59,967 bases of DNA. Source: Bryobacteraceae bacterium. GTDB taxonomy: Bacteria; Acidobacteriota; Terriglobia; Bryobacterales; Bryobacteraceae. The position numbers were made by a program, and so were the translations under genes. The notes beneath the pieces were generated by a model, which saw nothing but the letters and a program-made list of their open reading frames with translations, ran no database searches and was not told the origin of the DNA. The stretch is taken from NCBI GenBank assembly GCA_019748195.1, contig JAIEPW010000114.1, forward strand, positions 1 to 59,967, written 5' to 3'. Of this stretch, positions 23,194-33,673 are shown piece by piece (position 1 is the stretch's first letter; every line of letters starts with the position of its first letter).

Positions 23194-24083
23194 CGCCCGC
23201 GGCCTGCATCGCCGTGTTCGCCTGCCTGCAGGACACTCCCGTGTTCCGCGGCGGCGCCACCCTGGTGCGGGTGGATGTCGAGGTCCGGCGGGGCGCGGAT
23301 CCCGTCCGCGGACTCCAGCCCGAGGATTTCCTGTTGAAGGACGAGGGGCGCGTCCGCCCCATCCGGCACTTCGCCGCCGAATCCGCCGCGCTCGATCTCG
23401 TACTCGTCATGGATGTCAGCGGCAGCCTGCGCAACGCCGTGGATACCTTGGCGCGCTCCGCCGGGGAGGTGCTGGACAAACTGGCCGCGGACGATCGTGT
23501 CGCGCTGCTCACCTTCGCCGGTGACGTGCGGGTGGAACTTCCGTTGACGGGCGATCGCGAGGCTGCCGCCGCGGCGCTCGAGCGTCTGCTGCGCGAGCCT
23601 CTGCGGCCCGGAACCAGCCTCTACCAGGCCGCCGCCGCGGCGGGAGCCGTGGTTTCCGCCGAGGGCGGGCGTCCGGCGGTGCTGATGATCACCGACAATC
23701 GGAGCGTGGAGCCGCGCTCCCGCGAGGCACACGCGGTTCGGGCTCTGTTGCGCGCCGGAGCGAGCCTGAACGTGCTGGTCATCCCCACCGCCGGGCCGCA
23801 ACGGCTTACCGATAGCGTCCGCCTGCCGGGCTTGCCGCCGCCCGAGGACCTGCGCCGCATCGCGAGCCGGACCGGAGGCGAGGTAGCGGAGGTCGACGAC
23901 CTGGCCGCCGCGCTGCCCCGCTGGCTGGACCGGATCCGCATGCGCTACAGCCTGCTCTTCACTCCGGAGCCGGCGGGAGACAGGGCGTTCCGGCGGATCG
24001 CAGTGGAGTTGAGCGCGGATGCGCGGAAGCGGTTGGGGAAGGGCATCACCCTGCGTGCCCGCGAGGGCTATTACCCCCAATAG
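23190..24083 (+). CDS. VWFA-related protein, acidobacterial type
   Basis: A 297-residue protein of the von Willebrand A-related family TIGR03436, known mainly from Acidobacteriota. The MIDAS metal site DxSxS is present in LVLVMDVSGSLRNAV, followed by DDRVALLTFAGDV and ADGV-type strands; the C-terminal MRYSLLFTPEP and REGYYPQ end is typical. A short hydrophobic N-terminus (AACIAVFACL) may be an export signal. GTG start overlaps the methyltransferase stop (GTGA). Function is unknown; a ligand-binding surface protein is likely. Confidence 0.88.
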   Translation: MTPAACIAVFACLQDTPVFRGGATLVRVDVEVRRGADPVRGLQPEDFLLKDEGRVRPIRHFAAESAALDLVLVMDVSGSLRNAVDTLARSAGEVLDKLAADDRVALLTFAGDVRVELPLTGDREAAAAALERLLREPLRPGTSLYQAAAAAGAVVSAEGGRPAVLMITDNRSVEPRSREAHAVRALLRAGASLNVLVIPTAGPQRLTDSVRLPGLPPPEDLRRIASRTGGEVAEVDDLAAALPRWLDRIRMRYSLLFTPEPAGDRAFRRIAVELSADARKRLGKGITLRAREGYYPQ

Positions 24084-24153
24084 TTCATCGCAGGCATTTC
24101 CTGAGCCTGGATCCCCCCCGTTCCACCGATAGAAAGGCGGAGGCAAACCACGC

Positions 24154-25118
24154 TTGGCGCAAGACCGGGTTCTCTCGCAGGACGAAATCGACAGTGTATT
24201 TCGCCGGCTTCGGGAGTCCGGGCCAGATAACGACACCGGGCGTAAGGCCCAACCGTACGACTTCCGCCGGCCGGACCGGATCGCGAAGGATCAACTCCGC
24301 GCCATCCACCTGCTGCACGAGAACTTCGCGCGCAGTCTGGCGTCCAGCCTTTCGGCCTACTTGCGCGCTTACGTCGTGGTGAATCTGGTGAGCGCGGAGC
24401 AGCTCTCCTTCATGGAGTTCACGCAATGCCTCCCCTCGCCCACGTCCATGATCGCGCTGGGCATGAAACCTTACGACGGCAGCGCGGTCCTGGAACTGAA
24501 CCCCACGCTCGTATTTCCCATCCTCGAAATGTTGCTGGGCGGCTCGGGGAAAGCCACGGCGCGCATCTCGCGCGAGACCACCGAGATCGAGCAAAGCATC
24601 ATGGACGGCGTGTTCCGGATCATCCTGAACGACCTGAAAGCCGCCTGGATGTCGGTGCAGAACCTGGAGTTCTCCATCGAAAGCCATGAGACGGAGCCGC
24701 AATTGCTCCAGATCCTCGCTCCGGCGGAGGCGGTGGTCGCCATCAGCCTGGAGATCCGCATCGGCGAGAGCGTCGGCATGCTGAACATCGGCATCCCGTC
24801 GATCATCGTCAAGATGCTTCGCCAGAAGTTCGACCAGCAGTGGAGCATCCGCCGCTCGCACGCGACCGACGCGGAGCACGAGCGAATGCTGCGGCTGACT
24901 CTGAACTCCACGCTCCAGGCGGACGCCCGCCTGCAAGGTCCGCGGCTCAACATCAGCGATCTGCTGCGGCTGGAACCGGGGCAGGTGGTCATGTTCGACT
25001 TTCCCGTCGGCCGCAAGCTCGACTTGCTGCTGAACGGAAAGCTGAAATACAGGGGGGAGGTGGTGCACTCCGGCCGCAAGCGGGCTTTCCTGGTCTCCGA
25101 GCTGTTCCAGCCGCTGGC

Positions 25119-25122
<4 letters not shown>
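24154..25122 (+). CDS. fliM: Flagellar motor switch protein FliM
   Basis: Component of the flagellar C-ring that binds CheY-P and sets rotation sense. The N-terminal CheY-binding peptide LSQDEIDSVF (7-16) is intact, the middle domain contains FARSLASSLSAYL and the GGSGK loop, and the C-terminal SpoA domain (about 235-320) ends with FLVSELFQPLA. Start is TTG, with GGAGG 10 bases upstream. No fliN, fliG, flhA or other flagellar gene is next to it; it follows the hom/methyltransferase/VWFA cluster by 70 bases. Its stop overlaps that of the convergent ndh in CTAG. Confidence 0.95.
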
Positions 25123-26405
<1,283 letters not shown>

Positions 26406-26411
26406 GACTTG

Positions 26412-26417
26412 AGTGTA
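26412..26417 (-). promoter_or_regulatory. -10-like element, leaderless ndh
   Basis: TACACT ends 6 bases before the ATG at 26405; no Shine-Dalgarno site is present. Confidence 0.45.
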
Positions 26418-26428
26418 GCGGCGCGGGC

Positions 26429-26866
26429 TCAAGCGCCACCGGAACGCGTAAGGAGCCACATCATCAGTACGGCACGGAGGGTCCACGCGATCGTACGAAG
26501 CCAGTTGGTGAAAACCAGGCGCTTCCACGCCGCGGATTGAAATCCCGGCCCCAGCAGGTTGTGCTGCGGCACCTGCAGCCACGCCGTCGACAACCAGATG
26601 ACCAGCACGAGCGCGAAGCCCACCCAAAGCCAGGCCGCTGGAAGACGTTCGGGTGGATTCCAGGCGAGCATCGCCGCGGTAACCAGTTCCACCAGCATCG
26701 GCGGCGCCACCACGCGGGTGGTCCGGCTCTGATGAGCGGCCTGATACTGCGCGTATCCATCGCGCCCCACCCGCTCGAACAGCGGATAATGCACCACCTG
26801 CACGAACCAGATCAGCCCGGTGAGAAACCACGTGGCCGCGCAGTTGGCCAGCAGCAGCAGGCTCAC
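26429..26866 (-). CDS. Small four-helix membrane protein
   Basis: A 145-residue integral membrane protein of a conserved but uncharacterised type, with about four membrane helices. The opening [47 protein letters not shown] and [19 protein letters not shown] are recognisable blocks seen in hypothetical proteins of several phyla. It starts with GTG inside the acs stop (GTGA), so it is translated from the acs mRNA. A role linked to acetate metabolism is possible only by position. Confidence 0.8.
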   Translation of the reverse strand: MSLLLLANCAATWFLTGLIWFVQVVHYPLFERVGRDGYAQYQAAHQSRTTRVVAPPMLVELVTAAMLAWNPPERLPAAWLWVGFALVLVIWLSTAWLQVPQHNLLGPGFQSAAWKRLVFTNWLRTIAWTLRAVLMMWLLTRSGGA

Positions 26867-28788
26867 GCTTCGTCGTCCTGCTGGGACGCCAGGCGCGAGA
26901 CCACGCTGAGATCCTCGAGCGTGGTGACGTCGCCGGCCACGGTGTGTGAGGTAACGATTTCGCGCAGCAGCCGGCGCATGATCTTCCCGGATCGCGTCTT
27001 CGGCAAGGCGTCGGTGAAGCGGATTTCTTCCGGCCTCGCGAACGCTCCGATTTCGTGCGCCACCCACTGGCGCAGTTCCACGCCCAGCACGGTGTGATCG
27101 TACTCGCCGCGCTTCAGGGTGACGAAGCAGCACACCGCCTGCCCCGTGATCTCGTGCGGCTTGCCGACCACGGCGGCCTCTGCCACCGCGTGATGGCGCA
27201 CCAGTGCGCTCTCCACCTCCATCGTGGACAGCCGATGGCCGCTCACATTCATCACATCGTCCACGCGGCCCAGGATCCAGAAGTAGCCGTCCGGGTCGCG
27301 CCGGGCGGCGTCGCCGGTGAAGTACACGTGCGGAACGCGGCTCCAGTATTGCTCGCGATAGCGGTCGGGGTCGCCCCAGATGGTGCGGATCATGCTGGGC
27401 CACGGCCGGCGGATGATCAGGTAGCCTTCGCTATCGGTCCCCACGCGGTTGCCGTCCAGATCGACGATGTCCGCGACGATACCCGGCATCGGGAGCGTGC
27501 CCGAGCCCGGCTTCGCGGGCACGGCCCCCGGCATGGGCGCGATCAGAATCGCTCCCGTTTCGGTCTGCCACCAGGTGTCGACGATGGGGCAGCGCTCCTT
27601 GCCGATCACCCGGTAATACCATTCCCAGGCCGCCGGATTGATCGGCTCCCCCACGCTTCCCAGCAGCCGCAGGCTGGACAGATCGTGCGCTTCGGGCCAC
27701 TGATTCCCCTGCCGGATCAAGGCGCGGATCGCGGTGGGCGAAGTGTAGAAGATACTGACCTTGTAGCGCTCCACCATATCCCACCAGCGGTCGAATGCCG
27801 GAAAATCAGGAGCTCCCTCGTACATCACCTCCGTGGCGCCCGCCGAAAGAGGACCATACACGATGTAGCTGTGCCCGGTAACCCATCCGATGTCCGCCGT
27901 GCACCAATAGATATCGTTGTCCTTCAAGTCGAAGACCCACTTCATGGTCATCGTGGTCTGCAACAGATATCCGCCGGTGGTGTGGAGAATGCCTTTCGGC
28001 TTGCCCGTGGTGCCTGAGGTGTAAAGCGTGAACAGCGGGTGCTCGCTGGACACCGGAACGGCTTCGCATTCGTCGCTCGAGGCGGAGTCCAGGTCATCCC
28101 ACCAGTGATCGCGCCCGGCTGTCATGTCGATCGCCGATCCGGTGCGGCGGCATACGATCACGTCGCGCACGCCCGGACATTCAGTAAGTGCTTCGTCCAC
28201 CGCCGGTTTCAGCTTCACTTCCTTGCCGCGCCGCCAGCCGCCGTCGGCGGTGATCACCAGGGAAGCGCCCAGGTCCTGAATGCGGGCCTTCAAGGCCTCC
28301 GCCGAAAACCCTCCGAACACCACGGAATGCGTGACCCCCAGCCGCGCGCAGGCAAGCATCGCGATGGCGAGCTCGGGAATCATCGGCATGTAGATAATGG
28401 CGCGGTCGCCGGTGTGATGCCCGCGCGCCTTCAGGACGTTGGCGAACCGGCAGACCAGCCGGTGCAGCTCGCGGTAAGTCAGGACGCGCTTGTCGCCTGG
28501 TTCGCCTTCCCAAAGAATCGCGGTTTTCCCGCCGCGCGCTTCCAGGTGGCGGTCCAGGCAGTTGTAGCATGCATTGGTCGTGCCGCCGACAAACCACTGG
28601 GCAAAGGGATCCTGCCAGTCGAGCACCCTGTCCCACTTGCGAAACCAGTGGATCTCGCGTTCGGCGAGCTCCGCCCAGAAGCCCTCGGGATCGGCCGCCG
28701 CGCGTTCATAAAGGGCGCGGTAAGCATCCATGCTGCCGACGTGGGCGTTCCGGGAGAACTCCGCGGGGGGCGGATAAACCTTGCTCAT
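26863..28788 (-). CDS. acs: Acetyl-CoA synthetase
   Basis: AMP-forming ligase turning acetate, ATP and CoA into acetyl-CoA; 641 residues is the normal length. The P-loop-like [10 protein letters not shown] (257-266), TWWQTETG, the [10 protein letters not shown] hinge aspartate and the C-terminal catalytic lysine motif [11 protein letters not shown], whose lysine is often acetylated to switch the enzyme off, are all present. The start at 28788 is chosen over 28812 because a consensus-like TACAAT sits 7 bases before it, so the upstream ATG would lie before the transcript. It shares the promoter region with the divergent subtilase gene. Confidence 0.96.
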   Translation of the reverse strand: MSKVYPPPAEFSRNAHVGSMDAYRALYERAAADPEGFWAELAEREIHWFRKWDRVLDWQDPFAQWFVGGTTNACYNCLDRHLEARGGKTAILWEGEPGDKRVLTYRELHRLVCRFANVLKARGHHTGDRAIIYMPMIPELAIAMLACARLGVTHSVVFGGFSAEALKARIQDLGASLVITADGGWRRGKEVKLKPAVDEALTECPGVRDVIVCRRTGSAIDMTAGRDHWWDDLDSASSDECEAVPVSSEHPLFTLYTSGTTGKPKGILHTTGGYLLQTTMTMKWVFDLKDNDIYWCTADIGWVTGHSYIVYGPLSAGATEVMYEGAPDFPAFDRWWDMVERYKVSIFYTSPTAIRALIRQGNQWPEAHDLSSLRLLGSVGEPINPAAWEWYYRVIGKERCPIVDTWWQTETGAILIAPMPGAVPAKPGSGTLPMPGIVADIVDLDGNRVGTDSEGYLIIRRPWPSMIRTIWGDPDRYREQYWSRVPHVYFTGDAARRDPDGYFWILGRVDDVMNVSGHRLSTMEVESALVRHHAVAEAAVVGKPHEITGQAVCCFVTLKRGEYDHTVLGVELRQWVAHEIGAFARPEEIRFTDALPKTRSGKIMRRLLREIVTSHTVAGDVTTLEDLSVVSRLASQQDDEA

Positions 28789-28795
28789 GGAGGGG

Positions 28796-28801
28796 ATTGT
28801 A
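28796..28801 (-). promoter_or_regulatory. -10 element, leaderless acs
   Basis: TACAAT ends 7 bases before the ATG at 28788. The intervening CCCCTCC is the opposite of a Shine-Dalgarno site. Confidence 0.55.
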
Positions 28802-28917
28802 GCGCGAACCATGGAGCAGGCATTTTCGCTGGGGGTGGAGCGCTGTCCCTTTCTTCATGGTGATTGCGCTGAGAGAAACGGAAGCGGTCTGCCACTACTG
28901 CAAAGGAGTTTACCTTG

Positions 28918-30252
28918 ATGCCAGAGCTTCGATCGGACAGAGTTGTATCAGCGAAGTCTGCGGATTCGTCGCGGCCGAAATACTTGGTGATTTTCCGCGA
29001 AGTTTCGGAACGCAATGTGAGCACTTTGTCGTCAGTATTGAGACGAGGTTCGATACCAGGCGACGGCCCTCTACGGCTCACCGCAGGTGAATCGGGGGTG
29101 GAAACCACGGTTTTCGAATCGCTTGGGGTAGCCGCAGCGGACCTGAGTGACAGGGAACACGAGATCCTTCGAAAAAGAGAAGACGTAGAACTGATCGTGG
29201 AGAACGAGGTTCGCTGGCTCCCGCCGGTTCGCCGCGGTCCTTCTTTCTCTCGGGCCGACTCCAGGAACTCGATCACAAGGGCTTACTTGCAAGGTATGCG
29301 AGACGCCTCGGAAATCGCGCTGCGGTTTCATGATGCAGCATTCAATGCGATTGCGCCCGCCGACGTCTACCGCTCGATGAAGTTCGGCCGCAGCGACGTG
29401 ACGTGGGGATTGAAGGCGATGAATGTGGCCGCGAGCTCGCTAACGGGAAAGGGTGTCAAGGTCGCGGTTCTTGACACAGGCTTCGACCTGCACCACGCCG
29501 ATTTCGCCGGAAGGGTCAACGACGGGAAGAACGCCAAATCCTTTGTCAACAACGTCAACGTTCAAGATGTCAATGGGCACGGAACCCACTGCGCGGGAAC
29601 CGTTGGCGGCCCGGCCATTAGTGTTGGTGGCATTCGATACGGCGTTGCACCCGACGGGGAATTGCTGATCGGCAAGGTATTCGACAACGGTTCCCGCCCG
29701 CGGGCGTTTGACGACGACATCATCAAGGCTATCGAATGGGCTGATGAGATGGGTGCGCGCATTATCAGCCTGAGCCTCGGCAGCACTCGCAAGGCCGGTG
29801 AAGGTGTTCGCAACGTATACGAGACCATAGCTCGGCGGCTTCGGCAGCGCAATGACGGAGGTGTACTGATGTTTGCCGCGGCCGGAAACGGCAGTCGGCG
29901 TCCTCACTACCGCGAGCCCGTCGATGATCCCGCGGCGTCTCCCTCAATACTGGCTGTAGGTGCCATCGACGAGAGCCAGGCCGTGGCGGACTTCAGTAAC
30001 GCGCAATTGGACGACATCGGCGTCCTCGACTTCTGTGCCCCAGGAATAGACGTGTATTCGTCCGTAAATGGGGGCGGCTTCGCACGGTTTGATGGGACCA
30101 GCATGGCAACCCCGCACGCCGCGGGACTTGCAGCGCTTTACCTGGAGCGCGATCCCGGCCTAAGCCCGGACCAGCTTTTGACTGCTCTTTTAAGCCGAGT
30201 GAAGCCGCTCGGCGACCCCGCCGATTATGGTCGTGGTCTCGTGCGCCTGTAG
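28918..30252 (+). CDS. S8 family subtilase without signal peptide
   Basis: Subtilisin-family serine protease of 444 residues. The catalytic triad is intact: Asp in VAVLDTGFDLHHADF, His in VNGHGTHCAGTVGG, and Ser in FDGTSMATPHAAGLAAL; the oxyanion Asn lies in FAAAGNGSRR. Residues about 20-105 (KYLVIFREVSERN ... VELIVENEVRWLPP) look like a built-in I9-type propeptide. No signal peptide is seen, so it is likely cytosolic or leaderless-exported. AAGGAG precedes the start; TTG at 28915 is the alternative. The next gene encodes a small I9-like protein. Third-position GC looks lower than in neighbours, hinting at acquisition. Confidence 0.92.
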   Translation: MPELRSDRVVSAKSADSSRPKYLVIFREVSERNVSTLSSVLRRGSIPGDGPLRLTAGESGVETTVFESLGVAAADLSDREHEILRKREDVELIVENEVRWLPPVRRGPSFSRADSRNSITRAYLQGMRDASEIALRFHDAAFNAIAPADVYRSMKFGRSDVTWGLKAMNVAASSLTGKGVKVAVLDTGFDLHHADFAGRVNDGKNAKSFVNNVNVQDVNGHGTHCAGTVGGPAISVGGIRYGVAPDGELLIGKVFDNGSRPRAFDDDIIKAIEWADEMGARIISLSLGSTRKAGEGVRNVYETIARRLRQRNDGGVLMFAAAGNGSRRPHYREPVDDPAASPSILAVGAIDESQAVADFSNAQLDDIGVLDFCAPGIDVYSSVNGGGFARFDGTSMATPHAAGLAALYLERDPGLSPDQLLTALLSRVKPLGDPADYGRGLVRL

Positions 30253-30291
30253 CCGCTTGCAACCCGGCGCGATCTGTGCTGCATTGAGAGT

Positions 30292-30525
30292 ATGGCGCTG
30301 GTGAAAGCTCACATCGCTCTGAACGACACGGTGTTTGAAAACCCGGACGCCCTGGATGCCACCGTCGCTGAGATCCGCAAGGTGTCCGGAGTTTTCGATG
30401 TAAACGAAAAACGGCTCGCGCGCTATGGCATCCTCACCGGTGCCGTTGATGACTCTAAACTCGCCGCGATTCGAACCGTTCCCGGCGTTCAAAGTGTCGA
30501 GATCGACGGCGTCCGGGTGCTGTAA
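30292..30525 (+). CDS. Stand-alone I9-like subtilase inhibitor/propeptide
   Basis: A 77-residue protein lying 39 bases downstream of the subtilase. Its predicted order of strands and helices (strand VKAHIAL, helix LDATVAEIRKV, strand FDVNEKRLARYG, helix DSKLAAIRTV, strand QSVEIDGVRVL) fits the ferredoxin-like inhibitor I9/propeptide fold, and PGVQSVEIDGVRVL resembles the C-terminal tail that I9 domains push into the active site. It could inhibit the subtilase or help it fold. It is short, and the assignment rests on pattern only. Confidence 0.65.
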   Translation: MALVKAHIALNDTVFENPDALDATVAEIRKVSGVFDVNEKRLARYGILTGAVDDSKLAAIRTVPGVQSVEIDGVRVL

Positions 30526-30544
30526 GCTGATGTGAGTCCCAAGG

Positions 30545-30579
30545 AAAAAAAGGTCTGGCTCTCTTGCAAGGGCCAGACC
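30545..30579 (-). terminator. Intrinsic terminator of the DUF6600 gene
   Basis: On the minus strand GGTCTGGC (30572-30579) pairs with GCCAGACC (30552-30559) around a 12-base loop and is followed by seven T (30545-30551). It lies 26 bases after the stop at 30605. It would also back-stop the convergent inhibitor gene only weakly, as no T-run follows on the plus strand. Confidence 0.85.
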
Positions 30580-30604
30580 ATAAGGGAAGAACTCGCGGAT
30601 TTTC

Positions 30605-32992
30605 CTAGTTGCCGCGACCTCCGCGACCGCCGCCGCCCATCGAGCCCCGCCCGCCGCCACCGCCGCCGGAGTTCCCACCCCGCCCGCCGCCGCTGGGCGC
30701 GCTGATCGAACCGCCGCGTCCGCCGGAATCGCCGCCCCGGCCACCGCCGGAACCACGTCCACCTTCCAGGACGCGTCCACCGCCACCAAAAGACGGAGAG
30801 GATCGTTCGATTCTGCTTCCGCCCTCCCAGCGTGGCGCGTTGAAACCTCCTCGGCCGCCGGTATCGCGTGGTGACTCAAAACGTTCCCTCACGATCGGCG
30901 GACTGATCTGCACCGGCTCGCCACCGCCGCCGCGGCCGCGGCCGAAATCCGAAAAACTGCCCCGGCCGCGTCCGAATCCGGAATCATTGCGTTCGATGTC
31001 GGCGCCGCGCCCTCCCGAGCCTCCCCACGAAGGATCCCCGCCCTCTCCCCCGCGCGACCCTCGGTTCTCGCCGCGCCCCTGCGCATCGCTGCCCCGAGGC
31101 TCAAAACGCCGCCAGCCGTCCTGCGATCCGCGCTGAGGCTGTTGCGGCTCGATGCCCCAGCGTGCAGCGCCGGAGCCGGCGCTGGTATCGTTATTGCCGC
31201 GCCCTGACCCGCTGCCCATCTCGCCGCGCGAGTTCCAGCTTCCGCTCTCCGGGATCGCGCCGCCGAAACGGCGCCAGTCTCCGCCCCGCGGTTCCGCGCC
31301 GCGCTCGATCTGATTGCGCTCCACCGGCTCGCCGAAGCGGCGATTCTCGCCGCTTGACCGGCCCGGCGAATCTCCCAGCCGCCGCCAGCCTCCGTTGTCG
31401 GAGGCTTCCGCCGGACGGCTCTCCATCTGTCTTCCGGCGAATCCACGGCCGGCATCCTGCGGAGCATCCGGACGAAGCCCCCCGCGGTCCGCCGCGTTGC
31501 CGCGCGAGCCGTTGTCGCCGAACAAGCGGCGCGACTCCTGTTCCACCGCCGCCCGCTGCTGCTCGAACGGCACCCGCTCCACCGGGCGCGCCTCATTACG
31601 GGAATAGAAGCGGCGTCCGTCATCGGAGCGCGGGAGAAGGTCCGGACGCACCTCGCGATCGGCCAGGCGAAGGCTCTCCCGCGACGGCGCTACCGGCAGT
31701 TGCCCGCGCACCAGGCTCACATTGCCCATCTCGCCCCGGCCCAGCGTCCGGTAGGCGCGTGCGTCCGCGCGCCCGTTGCCGAAGCGGCCGGCGTCCACGA
31801 CGGTCACCGCATTGTCGATCCGGGCGTTGCGGTAGTTGTTGTAGATGTTCGTGTTATTAACGATCGTGGTGTTATTCACCACGGTCCGGCCGCCGAATCC
31901 ACGGCCCGCGCCGCCATACCAGCCGCGGCCATACCAGCGGTGATAGGGCTCCCAGGGCGCCAGCGGCAGCCAGCCCACATTGCCCCATCCGCCGCCGAAA
32001 CCGATGCCGACATTCACGCCGAAGCCGCCGAAGCCGAAGAAAGCCACCGCGCCCGGGCTCCACCAGGCGCGCGCCCGCAACGATCCCGGCCACCAGCACC
32101 AACCGCGCGCTCCCCAGAACCAGCGCCCGTAATGGAATGGCGCCCAGCCCCACGGGTCATAGCTGACCCAGTTCCAGCCGTAGTAATCCACCCAGCTCCA
32201 GCGGCCCAAGCGATACGGCGCCCAGCCCGCGGCCACCCGCGGACTCCAGACGTGGCCGTACACCGGATCGTTAATCCAGGTCCCGTGCTGATCCAGATCC
32301 TCGACGCCATAAACGCCCGGCGGCACATAGCGGTAACTGGTGGAGCGGCTCAGATCGCGGTCGCGATTGCTGTTCCAGCGATCCCAGTCGTCTTCCGCTC
32401 GCGCCCGCACGATCTGAAATTCCGGATCGGAGGCCGTGCCGCGGGCCTGCAGGGTCTGGTTGTTCGAAAGGGTCTCCGATCCGCGCGGCGTGAAAATTTC
32501 GGCGCGGCCGCCGTCGCGGATCGTGATTTCCGTGCTTCCGTCCGCGGCCACCTCAACCCGGTAGCTTCCACGGCGCAGCGGCCGCACCGACACCGTCGGG
32601 GTCGCGATCTCCGTCTGCGCATCCGAGTCCCGCAGAACGCGGTACATCGTGACGCCTTCGGCCACCTGAATCAGGTAGCGGCTCCAGCCGATTTCGGGGA
32701 AACGCACTTCGGTGCGCGGTCCCAGACGCATCATGTGCGCCCAATCCAACTGCACTTCAGCGCGCGAGATCGGGCCGGTCAGCACCCGGTCCTGCGACAT
32801 CACGGGCGCATTCAGCGCCGCCGCCACCAGGTCGCCGGAGTCGCCGCGCCGCAGCGAAACGTCCCCGTTGATGACGCTGATGCGCGCCACGGCGCGCTCC
32901 GGCTGCTCGTCTTGTTGCGGGAACGATGTCTGCGCGAGCCCGCACATCGACACCAGCATCCCCGCCAAGCCGATTTGCGTGATTCGTCTCAT
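30605..32992 (-). CDS. DUF6600-type exported protein with Gly/Arg-rich tail
   Basis: A 795-residue exported protein. After a signal peptide (MRRITQIGLAGMLVSMCGLA) comes a FecR-like domain (about 35-180: VARISVINGDVSLRRGDSGD, EVAADGSTEITIRDG), then an aromatic region (about 215-360) with repeated WxPYRxGRW/WVSYDPWGWAPFHYGRW units typical of DUF6600 proteins, an Asn-rich linker (VVNNTTIVNNTNIYNNY) and a 400-residue Arg/Gly/Ser-rich tail probably disordered. The start at 32992 is preferred over 32998 and 33037 because GGGGAG lies 8 bases before it. Role unknown; surface or envelope structural function is plausible. Confidence 0.88.
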   Translation of the reverse strand: MRRITQIGLAGMLVSMCGLAQTSFPQQDEQPERAVARISVINGDVSLRRGDSGDLVAAALNAPVMSQDRVLTGPISRAEVQLDWAHMMRLGPRTEVRFPEIGWSRYLIQVAEGVTMYRVLRDSDAQTEIATPTVSVRPLRRGSYRVEVAADGSTEITIRDGGRAEIFTPRGSETLSNNQTLQARGTASDPEFQIVRARAEDDWDRWNSNRDRDLSRSTSYRYVPPGVYGVEDLDQHGTWINDPVYGHVWSPRVAAGWAPYRLGRWSWVDYYGWNWVSYDPWGWAPFHYGRWFWGARGWCWWPGSLRARAWWSPGAVAFFGFGGFGVNVGIGFGGGWGNVGWLPLAPWEPYHRWYGRGWYGGAGRGFGGRTVVNNTTIVNNTNIYNNYRNARIDNAVTVVDAGRFGNGRADARAYRTLGRGEMGNVSLVRGQLPVAPSRESLRLADREVRPDLLPRSDDGRRFYSRNEARPVERVPFEQQRAAVEQESRRLFGDNGSRGNAADRGGLRPDAPQDAGRGFAGRQMESRPAEASDNGGWRRLGDSPGRSSGENRRFGEPVERNQIERGAEPRGGDWRRFGGAIPESGSWNSRGEMGSGSGRGNNDTSAGSGAARWGIEPQQPQRGSQDGWRRFEPRGSDAQGRGENRGSRGGEGGDPSWGGSGGRGADIERNDSGFGRGRGSFSDFGRGRGGGGEPVQISPPIVRERFESPRDTGGRGGFNAPRWEGGSRIERSSPSFGGGGRVLEGGRGSGGGRGGDSGGRGGSISAPSGGGRGGNSGGGGGGRGSMGGGGRGGRGN

Positions 32993-33136
32993 CGCCATTG
33001 CTCCCCTCAAAACACATACAGGCAAGGCGTGGACCATTCCGTAACACTATAATTTTCAATCACTTCAGCCTGGCTAAGGGTGGTGGAAAAGCACCAACGG
33101 CGCTTCAGATGGGCCGCTTGGCGTCGGCCTGAACGC

Positions 33137-33168
33137 GACGAGCCGCAGGACGCATCCCGCGGCTCGTC
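33137..33168 (-). terminator. Perfect 10-bp hairpin after an exported protein gene
   Basis: GACGAGCCGC (33137-33146) pairs perfectly with GCGGCTCGTC (33159-33168) around a 12-base loop. It lies about 20 bases after the minus-strand stop at 33188. No T-run follows on the minus strand, so it may be an mRNA 3-prime end stabiliser rather than a true intrinsic terminator. Confidence 0.5.
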
Positions 33169-33187
33169 AGCTTTCTTGCCACAAAAA

Positions 33188-33661
33188 CTATTGCTTGTTT
33201 AGGACGAAGGTTAGCTCGAACTCGCCCTGCGGACTGTTGATCTTGTACAGCGTGGTGAGTACCTTGCCGTCCGCCGACAGCGTCCAGATCTCGTCCAGCT
33301 TGACCTCCGTGCCCCCGAAATCCAGGGTATTGGAGATCTTGAGCTTGTCGCCGTCCCAGGACGCCTTGCCCTTCACATCCGTACCGCGAAGCTGATTCAC
33401 AACATCGGTGCCGTCGGTCTTGTACTTGGCGGTGTTCTTGTCTTCACCCTGCGCCCCCGCCTGATCGGTAGTCATTTCCAGGTCCGGGTCGGAGTGCTTG
33501 ATGGTGCGGATGAACTTGTCCGGCGGAGGCATCGGGCCGAAGTTGCTCTTGTCGGCGTCGATCTTCCATTCGCCCGTGAAATTCGGCTTGGCCATGGCCG
33601 GCGCGCTGAAAGCGGCGACGAACAGGGCGAGAACAACCAGCGTCAAAAAGAATTTCTTCAT
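33188..33661 (-). CDS. Exported protein, paralogue A
   Basis: A 157-residue exported protein (signal FFLTLVVLALFVAAFSAPAMA) of unknown function. The mature part starts KPNFTGEWKIDADKSNFGP and contains a repeated theme of short strands (EMTTDQAGAQGEDKN, VKGKASWDGDKLKISN, WTLSADGKVLTTLYKIN, ELTFVLNKQ), which suggests a lipocalin-like beta barrel. It is a clear paralogue of the next gene upstream, 12 bases away, sharing KPNF(S/T)G(D/E)WK, K(S)xxGPxP, the T-W-DG strand and the VLxKQ end. GGAGACATC precedes its ATG. A hairpin follows. Confidence 0.88.
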   Translation of the reverse strand: MKKFFLTLVVLALFVAAFSAPAMAKPNFTGEWKIDADKSNFGPMPPPDKFIRTIKHSDPDLEMTTDQAGAQGEDKNTAKYKTDGTDVVNQLRGTDVKGKASWDGDKLKISNTLDFGGTEVKLDEIWTLSADGKVLTTLYKINSPQGEFELTFVLNKQ

Positions 33662-33673
33662 GATGTCTCCGGC

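Noticed and set aside
26867-27403. N-terminal extension of the 145-residue membrane protein
   Set aside because: It is an out-of-frame shadow of acs; the real start is the GTG overlapping the acs stop.
30620-31150. Short repeated units in the DUF6600 tail resembling a repeat array
   Set aside because: They are GGN/CGN codon repeats of a Gly/Arg-rich protein, with no constant repeat and unique spacer, so not CRISPR.
31700-33052. 450-codon plus-strand frame opposite the DUF6600 gene
   Set aside because: Ala/His/Arg-rich antisense of a repeat region.
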